From NCBI GenBank assembly GCA_009733715.1, contig WMKJ01000057.1, positions 23,093-87,092 of the forward strand: a stretch of 64,000 nucleotides of DNA. Direction: 5' to 3'. Every line of letters begins with the position of its first letter. Positions within the stretch are counted from its first letter, which is position 1. This stretch comes from Herpomyces periplanetae (taxonomy: Eukaryota > Ascomycota > Laboulbeniomycetes > Herpomycetales > Herpomycetaceae). The position numbers and the translations under genes were made by a program. Below, one piece after another: positions 52,230-61,036 of this stretch. A model generated the notes under the pieces. It saw only the letters and a program-made list of their open reading frames with translations. It ran no database searches and was not told the DNA's origin.

Positions 52230-52910
52230 CTACGGCTTGATGATGAGCGACTGGATTCCTAGGACGAAAGAGAGAGTGATGAGACTGGCACGAACGGAGT
52301 TGAAAAGTTGCCATTTATTGAGTAAATTTGTTACTTCGGTTTCATCAACGGCTTCAGGTTTCGATGGTGTGCAGGATAAATCGGTTAAACGAGCGTTAAT
52401 CGGCTTCATAAAGAATAAAGTCCACGGAACAATGGTTAATGTAGCAATACCCGCCAAACATGTTAGCTTAACGGGTAATGGAACAGGTAAACCATGTTTA
52501 TACGCTAGGATGTCGAGATTTTAGCAAAGTTAATCTGTTAATCGTTTACCTTTTCCTTCCATTACCAAGACGGAAGGGAAAAACATGACTTACTCTTCAT
52601 AGTAACGTATGCCCATGCAGACATTGATATAACAGAAGCGGGTAACCCCGTTTTTACGCCCATATCATATGCCTGTTTCCATTGACGCGTTGAAACCGTC
52701 CCCGGTGCTTTAGACAACGCAGGGATCAAAATTGTGGAAGATGACCAGAGTTGTCCTAACCATATCCCCTCAATTATCAACCCCGTATCATCAATTCAGA
52801 AGCCAACTCAACTATTTTGCCTTACCGGCTAAAAGTCCCGTTACCGTCAATCCCAGCATACGACCTACGTTCACCACCGAGAAAGGACATTTTGAATCTA
52901 AATTTGCCAT
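52230..52910 (-). CDS. DUF1772 (anthrone oxygenase-like) small membrane protein
   Basis: Exons 52910-52826, 52755-52594 and 52504-52230 join in frame to 173 residues. The N-terminus VGRMLGLTVTGLLAG is a membrane helix. It is joined across intron 1 to QLWSSSTILIPALSKAP, giving the AG-x-S-PAL pattern typical of DUF1772. WKQAYDMGVKTGLPASVIS and two further hydrophobic helices follow, with PWTLFFMKPINARL, the family's conserved helix 3/4 feature. The C-terminal helix is LFNSVRASLITLSFVLGIQSLI. In some secondary-metabolite clusters such proteins help oxidise anthrones, but here there is no cluster, so the role is unknown. An alternative GC-donor reading of intron 1 was considered and set aside because a normal GTAAGG donor with the acceptor at 52756 keeps frame. 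Confidence 0.82.
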
Positions 52911-53302
52911 TTTCCCAATATTAAATTAATCGCAACTAGTCAACTCAATTGTATTTTTGATCTATCTTCATGCGTCTCTTCAACCTGTTTTAATCCAGAC
53001 CGCCCCAGCGGTTTCCGGCCAAACTATTTATCCATTCTACCCCTGCTTTGTAAGCTTCATCGGATAATCTTTGTTCAGTTACCGGCTGCAGATTTTCCAA
53101 AATTTATTTTTGCGCGTTTCGTTCTCATTTTCTTGATAATTGTTTAGCAACAAGATTTTTAATTGACTGTTTAAGTGAATTAATCTTAATTGCAATGCCT
53201 ACATTATTCTTAAGTTGTTACTTTATCGTTTTTTTATTTCTCTTGATACACGCTATTCATGTCTTTCAAGTCTATCCTAACCATTTAATCCTTAAATTAT
53301 TT
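52911..53302. other. Intergenic region DUF1772 gene / Src1 gene
   Basis: A 392 bp spacer between tandem minus-strand genes; nothing recognisable, T-rich on the + strand. Confidence 0.45.
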
Positions 53303-55351
53303 TCATTCATACTCACTCCTTCCGTCTCCCGTCGCAAATCTTTCATCACTCTCACGATTTCTTTCGTATCCAAAGGATTTTCGACTTCCTGAATGTCTGT
53401 ACATACTATGCCGAGTACTTGATCGTTCGGTTAATATTGGTGAATCAATTGTATCAAGTGGACCAATCCATTCCCATACTTTACTAACTTCGCCGTTTCG
53501 TGCCTCACGTACACTCAAGCGTACGTTGGTATTTTGTTCAACTTTTCCCTGAACCTTTGTCCATAGTTTACGTCGTTGTGTTGCCGAAAATTCATCACGA
53601 AGTATATCATCACGCAATTGAACCATACTTAGCCATGGTTCAGCGTATATTTTACTATCAATTGCATGAAGTGATGCTTGATATGCTAATCGATCCAGTA
53701 CAAACTTTGCCAAATGTTTGGCTCGTTCCTCCATTTTTCGCGCCGTTTTTATCATTCCATGTACAATTAATCCCACTGTCATCATGGCGCTAAAAATTAT
53801 AATTTTGAGAGTATGTTTTGCCACCTGTCTTCGTAACCATAGCTTGATAGCGCATCCGAGCGAAACCCGTGCGAGTGAGTTGCTGGAAATGTAGGTCTGG
53901 TTTTTTCTAATGACAATATTGTCTCACTTATTAGCGTCACTCAGTCTGCTTATTCAAACACTCAGCATCATTGCTACTCTGACTTACTCTGTACGAACTC
54001 GAACTTCCTCACGATTCGTGATGCTGTGTATTGAACTTTGCCATAAATCATCAAACTCTGATGATGGCATTCCCCTGCGTCGCTGAGCGGTTACAACGTT
54101 CTTTAGCTCCTGTAACGTATACTCTGCACTATTCACTTTATCCGTACTACTTGCATCCACCGTTCCGCATTCGAATTTCGCATGTTTAATGCGCAGTTCG
54201 TCTACAGCTTTATCTGCAACTGCACGAACCTTACGGGCCTTCTCTCCATCAGCTTCACAAGTCGGTGGTATGGGTATAATTCCACCAAAACTGAACACGC
54301 TAGGTTGCACTACGAAACCAACTTCGCAATGCGTTACTAAATTATCGTAACAGTAAGCATGTGATGGACATAATTCACATTTTGGCTGAAAAAAGTGTAA
54401 CCAATCAGGGAATTCAATGCTTGGTGATCCAACTCCACAGTATCCTACGGATAACTTTTCTTGTCTCCATAAGGTAAATGCTCCACCACCTAGTGCAATG
54501 ATGAGGGCCCAGTATGCCCTTTTGCTTGACTGTCGTTTGGACTTGCGTATACGCGAATGTCTTTCTGTACAGGTTGATTGACGAATCGTTGGATCGTAAT
54601 CTTCCGATGGCGAAATATACTCCTCAGAATACGGTTCTGGATCATTCAATGATAATCGTTTACCAATGGAACGTCCTCTTGCCCTAATTATGCCAATATT
54701 AACGTCGGGACTATCAGCGTCACAACCGATGGTATAACGATGCGATGTAGTATGACGTTTTTTGCGCGCTGAAAAATCTTCAGATTTACGATTCGACAAG
54801 ACGGTTAGAGTATGTGAATTCGGTGAAACTTTACACTGAAATGGATTATCTTGCGAGAACGGACTTTGTTCTGATTCTTCATTTTTAACTACTGGTGATG
54901 AGCTAGCCAAGTTAACCCCACTTCTTCGTAAGCGACGTCGAGAGTGATCCCGGGATTGTGATCGAGAATGCTCCGTCGTAGCTTTACGAGCTTGAGACGA
55001 ATGCCGACTTCGACTGCGAGATTCGGGTTGTGTTCTGTCCGGATTAATGGATGATCGGGATGTTGAAGGTCGGTGTCTGGATGAAGATGGTCTAGATAAT
55101 TCATCGTTTCCTTCGTTGACATGATCACCTAGAGCATTAGAGATTCCTTTTGTAGTTCTACGAACACGCGCTTGTGCAGCACGCAGTTTAGCAGATTGGG
55201 CAAGTACATGCGCATTAAATAACTCGATAAGTTGAGGTTTAAGTGCTGAGGAAGGATAAGCAACATTATGCTCAACTAGTATGCTTCGTAGTTGCGGAAC
55301 TGTGAGAACTGCCGGATTAAATGAACTAGAAAGATAATCAATATCACTCAT
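53303..55351 (-). CDS. Inner nuclear membrane protein Src1/Heh1 (Man1 family)
   Basis: Heh1/Src1 and LEM2/MAN1 proteins anchor chromatin and rDNA at the inner nuclear membrane and recruit ESCRT for envelope sealing. Exons 55351-53988 and 53882-53303 join in frame to 647 residues; the ATG at 55351 is the first in frame. An N-terminal HeH (SAP/LEM-like) helix pair spans 17-52 (LTVPQLRSILVEHNVAYP, ALKPQLIELFN). A Ser/Arg-rich linker with basic clusters (KKRHTTSHR, RIRKSKRQSSKR) suits nuclear import. TM1 is near 278-296 (YWALIIALGGGAFTLW). The lumenal MSC domain has paired cysteines (CELCPSHAYCYDN, THCEVGF, PPTCEADGEKA). TM2 is near 477-497 (LKIIIFSAMMTVGLIVHGMI), followed by the nucleoplasmic winged-helix-like end. 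The intron restores D|NSLARVSLGCAIKLWLRRQ. Heh1 versus Heh2 is not resolved. Confidence 0.9.
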
Positions 55352-56648
55352 GACGAAAGTTGCCGTCAAAAATCGTGATAATATTTGTGTATACAAATAC
55401 ACGCATGAATAATGATAGCCTGAAAGCGTACTCTGGTAAGAAAAAGTCTAATTTTGAGGTAAGGGACCGCCTCCACGAAACTATGTATAGATGAAAGATA
55501 AAAAGGTTAATCCCTCGATAAAAAATTGAGCTGGATAAGCATGAATTTTAAGCATGTACAGCGAAAATTCCTTCTATAAGTGATAAATACATATCATAGA
55601 CATAAACGAATAAGGTTAAGAATAGCGATTAATCGGCCATAACAACAGAGGTCTGGTTTATACGTTGATAAAAGTACAAGTGCAACAAGCAAAGATATTT
55701 CTCCTCTGTCAACGGATGAATTCTGCGCACTTAACAAACTTCCTGCGTGTTCCACCCAGCTTCGTTTCCACGCGCGTACAAAATTTAACAATACACCTCA
55801 TAAACACTCTCGTGATCGGCAAAGCGCGTGACTTGGATTTATCCGCATCGTTCCTGCCATTTGGGGGCGTAGGGCTGAAGCCGTTCGTCCTACAAATACT
55901 TATATAAGCCACGTTAAATCTGTGTGTTTAGTAAGTGGATTGAGTGTATAGTTAGGTGGATAAGGGGAAATGACGATAAGTTATCACGATGTTGCTTGTA
56001 AGGGATAATTGTGTTGTGGGATGAATACATGAGAAAAATCATGATTGATATACGCACGTTTCATATTACTTAAAGTATAATTATAAGCTAAGTATCCTAA
56101 AGTCTACTTATTTAATTTTAACCAAATCTTAAAGTGTTTCAGGTATTTGCATTAGAATGTTAAAGTAATATTTAGTACAGGATAACGGGGACATGTTTTT
56201 CCGGTAAATTTCACCTTAAAGTGTACCCAGGGTTAGCATACACTAGTATAAAGTCTACTACCTTACCATAAACATCCAACATCAAGTAAAACTACCCAAT
56301 TGTATGCTTTACCTTGGAAATATTAAATGCCACTACCCGCTCAAATAAGGGTAAATAGTCATAGTTATACAGTAAAATCTTCCTAGATAAAACCATTGGG
56401 GCATCCAAGCCGAGCATATTCGGGCTTCCAACCAGGGGAATGACAGTACTCATCCAACCTCGAACATCGGTGTATAGCACGTGATGGAACGGATAATTTA
56501 ATGGCCGAGGGTGGGGGAAGGAAGGTTTGAAGTTGAGACGAGATTTATGGGGTTCGGAGAATATTTGTGAATGAGGAATTTTGTTGAGAAGTTTGTTTCG
56601 CGTGAATTGGAAGAATGGGATAAGGAACTTTAACATCATTTCAAGTAA
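55352..56648. other. Divergent intergenic region Src1 / sorting nexin
   Basis: A 1.3 kb spacer. About 55660-55910 is less AT-rich and open in more than one frame, but nothing was recognised. A CACGTG box lies at 56478-56483, about 170 bp before the nexin ATG. Confidence 0.45.
56478..56483. promoter_or_regulatory. CACGTG palindrome upstream of the sorting nexin gene
   Basis: CACGTG core 166-171 bp before the ATG at 56649, the same spacing range as other boxes in this window. Confidence 0.45.
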
Positions 56649-59537
56649 ATGGTTTATCGATGGAACACATATTTGAAAATTATTATTATGGAGCAGAACT
56701 TACCAAGCAAATCTATCAAACAAGACGCTGTCAAGTGGGCAGCGTCTACTATGAGGGCCGACGTTGACGTCGATCCTAAAAATGTTAACTTTAATACACT
56801 CCCAGGCTCTGGCAAATCGCAATTTGCTGCACATGAAAATTTGACAACAAATGCTACGGCCTTGACTAGTTTGGTGAACGCTGTGAACTCTGTACTAGAA
56901 CATTTGACGACCTTTATAGCAACAGCCAATAGTACAATTCTCGGTGCCAGCGTAATCGCAGTGTTTGCTGTCCTATACACCATTTTCGGAAGATTAGGAT
57001 TATTCATGATTGGAGGATTGGCTGGCATCATTTGGCATATACATCATGTCTCGTTACATCCGACCATGTCGTCCGACCAAATCTTCCGGCGCGCCACAAT
57101 TCCAACCGTTTGGGCCATTGACGATGATGATACTGAAAATCCTAATGACCCTTTCAATAAACGGACTTTATCCCATTCCTCAACGATTATTTCAACTTCT
57201 TCCATAATGGATTTAACTGCCAAAGACTCGGAATTTTTGGACTTTTCATCATTTCCTCCTTGTATGCGTTCCGCACTGAACGAACTTACCGACTCATTAA
57301 TCCGAGACTACGTTAAATGGTGGTACACACCAATCTTACCATTCGAACCATTATTTCCCGCTGCTTGTCGTCAAACGCTGACCGCATTCATCCTCTCTGT
57401 AGCAAATCATCTCTCAAAAAAACGTCCTGCTGATATCTTTCTCGATTTTCTTACGAACTCTTTGTCCATGATAATCGTCCACTTCAATGAACTCTTTTCC
57501 GTTATTACTGCCAACCCTGCTCTACCACTGCCTGATGCCTTGAGTATTTACATTCGTAATAATCGTGATTGCGATCTCGCCCGTCTCATCGATCGTGAAA
57601 CTCAAAACAGAAAACTAAAGCTCATGGCTGACGATATACTTCATCGTTTTCTCGATCCCGCCATTTACAAGTGTGAGATATTGCGTCTCTTTTTTCTTGA
57701 AATCATCGCAAATCTAGTCCTCGAAAAATTTATTACCAAGTGTTCCTCCGAAGAATTCATTAACCAACTCATCATTGACCTTCTCGACAACGAACCCTCT
57801 TGTCCTCCTGTTCCCGTTAACTGTGATGATCCTCCTTCACAACCTAAACCATCCTCACCCACGCCATCAATATCATCTACAAATCATGACTTGTTCCACG
57901 TCACTCGCTCTGATTCACCTCATCATTCTACTCATCTCCCATCTCCACATCCAGAACAAGTTGTTAGCCGTGCCCAACTTGCTATGGATGAAGCAATGAA
58001 AGAAGCAAAACGGATAGAGAACATTGTAGAGCGCCCCTCCACTATTTTACCCAATGCATCTCCTGACGTTATTACTTCCACCTCTACTACCAATCAGCCA
58101 GTATCAACTACCTGTGATAATGAATCCCAACCATCTTTATCGTCTTCACCTTCCTCTCCTCCATCATCTAATGACTCTTCTCCCATTAAATACTCTAAAG
58201 TTGGACAAATACTCTTGCGGGCCACTGTAACTATCATTGATTCCCGCAGGAATCCTGATCCCGACATTTCCAGTTCCATTCTCGTCCTGAAAAGCAAGCC
58301 AACTAACCCATACCTAATTCAAATTGAACCAGCAATAGCATGTCAAGCCGGTTGGATTGTAACTCGAAAATATTCCGAATTCGAAAGCCTTCACGAAATT
58401 CTCCGTCGACTTTCCATAATTTCCGGTGCCGAAGATTTTGCCGTGGTTCATTCCACTTTACCATCTTGGCGTGATAAATCGAATCCTCAGTTAATCAGTG
58501 CTTTAAGGTCTTATTTAAACCATGCTCTCACTCATCAACCACTTGCCGAAAGCGAGGGCATGAAAAGATTTCTCGAAAAGGGTCAATCTGTAAGTAAGGT
58601 GTCCCCGAATTCCTCTAAGTTCGCTGGTATAGATTGGTCCGGACCGTCTGCTGTTAGTAAAGGAATGTTTGACGTTCTAACTAAAGCCCCCAAAGAAGTT
58701 GCTGGAAGTGGAAAGGCTTTAATGGGTGTTTTCAGTGGAAATATCTCTACCAAAAAGCTACCGCCCCGATCCAATCAATCTTCTCTAACTTCGCATTCTC
58801 GCACACCGTCAACTGTATCAACAATATCCCCTAATCCCCCTCGAGACTGTACAAATCGTGAAAGTCTTGATCTTTCTCATGATTCAACCCAACTTGACTA
58901 CCTTACAAAACTGTCTGATTCCCCTCCCAATTTTGTAGACAATCTGAATCCGTCTACAGCAGATCCCTCAGCTTCCGATTCGTCACCCAAACTCACCGAT
59001 TCTACTGACGACTCATCTAAATCAGAGGCAAATGCTAAAGAGCCCTTGACCGAGCAGGAATCCCAGATTGCAGTGGAACTCATATTTGCTGTGATAACCA
59101 GCTTCTACTCTCTCTCATCGGCCTGGATGCTTCGAAAAAGTTTACTTACTGCAGCGAAGGCGTTTTTATTGCGTCCAGGTTCCGCTCAACTTGAATCAAT
59201 CCGCCAGTTAATTCAATCGGCCATTCTGGACGCCAATTCCAGTGATGAAGGTATTGCAAAACACGTGCGTTCCATTCGTTTCAACACTCTTCCTACTCCT
59301 GAGGAATTTAAATCGTGGCCAGCTCCTCCCACAGAAGATGAGAAGAAACGCATGCGTGAGAGGGCCTTACACCTTCTCGAACGTCGTTGTATTCCAGGAA
59401 CTTTGACAAATATGATGGGTGTTAATGCGACCCGTGAGGCAATTCACCATGTTTGGCAAAGTTTAATGATTCCAGAGGTAGCTAGAGGATTGGTATTTGC
59501 TCTATTATTCCAACTGGTCGGTACTTTGACTCAATAG
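56649..59537 (+). CDS. PXA-PX-Nexin_C sorting nexin, membrane-anchored
   Basis: The single exon encodes 962 residues. A second Met (residue 14, at 56688) is an alternative start. Two hydrophobic helices near 97-133 (LGASVIAVFAVLYTIFGRLG, LFMIGGLAGIIWHIHH) anchor it. A PXA domain spans about 205-385 (ALNELTDSLIRDYVKWWYTPI, FLDFLTNSLSMIIVHFNELF). A PX domain spans about 515-655 with WIVTRKYSEFESLHEIL and LPSWRDKSNPQLISALRSYLNHAL, expected to bind phosphoinositides. A Nexin_C domain is at about 815-950 (WMLRKSLLTAAKAFLLRPG, LTNMMGVNATREAIHHVWQSL). The architecture matches the Mdm1/SNX13 group of ER-vacuole contact proteins, but no RGS domain was seen between PXA and PX, where only Ser/Pro-rich sequence is found. 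The contact-site role is inferred. Confidence 0.9.
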   Translation: MVYRWNTYLKIIIMEQNLPSKSIKQDAVKWAASTMRADVDVDPKNVNFNTLPGSGKSQFAAHENLTTNATALTSLVNAVNSVLEHLTTFIATANSTILGASVIAVFAVLYTIFGRLGLFMIGGLAGIIWHIHHVSLHPTMSSDQIFRRATIPTVWAIDDDDTENPNDPFNKRTLSHSSTIISTSSIMDLTAKDSEFLDFSSFPPCMRSALNELTDSLIRDYVKWWYTPILPFEPLFPAACRQTLTAFILSVANHLSKKRPADIFLDFLTNSLSMIIVHFNELFSVITANPALPLPDALSIYIRNNRDCDLARLIDRETQNRKLKLMADDILHRFLDPAIYKCEILRLFFLEIIANLVLEKFITKCSSEEFINQLIIDLLDNEPSCPPVPVNCDDPPSQPKPSSPTPSISSTNHDLFHVTRSDSPHHSTHLPSPHPEQVVSRAQLAMDEAMKEAKRIENIVERPSTILPNASPDVITSTSTTNQPVSTTCDNESQPSLSSSPSSPPSSNDSSPIKYSKVGQILLRATVTIIDSRRNPDPDISSSILVLKSKPTNPYLIQIEPAIACQAGWIVTRKYSEFESLHEILRRLSIISGAEDFAVVHSTLPSWRDKSNPQLISALRSYLNHALTHQPLAESEGMKRFLEKGQSVSKVSPNSSKFAGIDWSGPSAVSKGMFDVLTKAPKEVAGSGKALMGVFSGNISTKKLPPRSNQSSLTSHSRTPSTVSTISPNPPRDCTNRESLDLSHDSTQLDYLTKLSDSPPNFVDNLNPSTADPSASDSSPKLTDSTDDSSKSEANAKEPLTEQESQIAVELIFAVITSFYSLSSAWMLRKSLLTAAKAFLLRPGSAQLESIRQLIQSAILDANSSDEGIAKHVRSIRFNTLPTPEEFKSWPAPPTEDEKKRMRERALHLLERRCIPGTLTNMMGVNATREAIHHVWQSLMIPEVARGLVFALLFQLVGTLTQ

Positions 59538-60112
59538 CCTAATTTATATTAAACTACGCCCACCATCATTTTTATCATTATATTTGCATTTTTGTCGCTG
59601 GTCGATGCTGTACTTGATATCCAAAGGTGTAATTGATGCTAAATGCTAACTGATCGATTAATATTAAAAATATGAAAAGCAATTGGAACCTGTTAGTATT
59701 AATAAATGTGCCTCTAGTGTCCCGATGTCCGCAATACATCATACTTTATTACGGAGTGAAATTAATGGGGCAAAAGTTGCTTCGCAAAGTGTAAACGTTG
59801 ATCTTGCCACCTAGAGTGAGCGTTTAATTGCAGTAGATAGAGTTCGATAAGCGAGACCCTATACAATAAACGCAAAAGAAATGGCGAAAGAATAATCCTT
59901 TGATATTGGTGGACTTGAATCGTTAAACATCACGACAAACCAGTTGTCCTATGTTATACATTTTATCTACCGTAATCGCGAGTAGTAAAAATTGGCTGAC
60001 GGAGTAAAGAATGATATTTAAATTTCTTTGGAGCATCCAAAGAGATGAGTATGAACAAAAAGATGAATAATCCACTAGTTCATTCATCACACGATTTACA
60101 CACGTAGAATAA
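59538..60112. other. Convergent 3' intergenic region
   Basis: A 575 bp AT-rich spacer between the nexin stop and the eL42 stop. No gene is seen. Confidence 0.5.
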
Positions 60113-60699
60113 CTAAAACACGAGAGCGGCACCTTTCGTTTTCTTATCACCACTGTTGACCCCGTATGCATATGGGTGGGTGTGCATATACACGCACCCA
60201 CGCACAAATGCATACTCGCGTTAGTGAAAGAATATTAACCGTTTACTTCAGTTTCACTCACCCGAGCTCGAAATGTTTGCATCTTTTTAACGCCAATTGC
60301 GTCTTAGTTTTACATGATGTACATTCTAACCGAAGTACAATCTTCTTTGTGGTTTTGGCCTTTTTATGAAAAATAGGTTTAGTCTGTCCTCCGTATCCTG
60401 ACTGTTTTCGATCGTATCTTCGTTTGCCTTGAGCATATAGTGAAGCCTAGTATTCCCATAGTTAATCGCCATTATTAGCACAAAACCCACGACCAACTTC
60501 CACAGTTAACCATTTACCTTTCCTGCTTTGTACTGTGTGACTTTGTGCTGAGTATGCTTTCGGCATTCTTTGCCTTTGCAAAACGTCCGACGAGTTTTCG
60601 GGACGTTAACCTACACGCTTTCACATTTTTATCCGCGTTAACATACTGAAATTATATCATTTGCCAACCATAATTTAAATATTTCAATTCACTTGCCAT
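60113..60699 (-). CDS. RPL42: 60S ribosomal protein eL42 (RPL42/L44)
   Basis: eL42 sits at the ribosomal E site. It has no long ORF and was found by joining exons: ATG alone (60699-60697, or 60671-60669), then 60610-60518, 60446-60262 and 60152-60113. This gives 106 residues, the standard family length. The product reads [76 protein letters not shown] and GAALVF. The zinc cysteines (C12/C17 and the ECTSC pair) are present. Residue 56 is Pro, the cycloheximide-sensitive form. The first intron starts either at GCAAGT (GC donor, 60696) or at GTTGGC (60668). Both leave only the ATG in exon 1. A CACGTG box lies about 150 bp upstream. Intron 3 contains a strong inverted repeat. Confidence 0.94.
60164..60215. 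repeat. Inverted repeat inside RPL42 intron 3
   Basis: The outer arms are a perfect 8-bp inverted repeat, GTATGCAT at 60164-60171 and ATGCATAC at 60208-60215. Inside it, TGGGTGTG (60177-60184) faces CGCACCCA (60193-60200), eight positions with one mismatch. The intron runs 60153-60261, so most of it could fold. Confidence 0.75.
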
Positions 60700-60846
60700 T
60701 CTTTCAATTTTTCACTCCAATTTATTCAACTACTACTAAGAAGTAAACTATTAAATAAAATTATCTTTTACCAATTATTCACGAAAATTTATCTCTTCGG
60801 CATACTTATTTTACCTCATTGTGCGCCCCCTTTACATAATCTGTAT

Positions 60847-60852
60847 CACGTG
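60847..60852. promoter_or_regulatory. CACGTG palindrome upstream of RPL42
   Basis: ATCACGTGAT context, a 10-bp perfect palindrome, 148-183 bp upstream of the RPL42 start depending on which ATG exon is used. Confidence 0.45.
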
Positions 60853-61036
60853 ATCAATTACGGTATAGTGCGAATGCGCTGTACGTGCTGGAGTGTGTAG
60901 GCGAAACGGGAGTTGGGAGTAGGGGGGAAGTGCGAATAAAAAACTGGTTATGTACATTTTGAAACTAAGAACCCAAGATATATCACTTAATTACAGATGC
61001 CATGGTAATTAACATAAACTGAATGAATGAAAAAAT

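Noticed and set aside
52767-52825. GC donor (AAG|GCAAAA) for DUF1772 intron 1
   Set aside because: A normal GTAAGG donor at 52825 with the acceptor at 52756 keeps frame and gives the expected LLAGQLWSSS, so no unusual donor is needed.
56292-56639. 115-residue minus-strand ORF before the sorting nexin
   Set aside because: No recognisable domain and it occupies the promoter side of a well-supported gene, including the CACGTG box.
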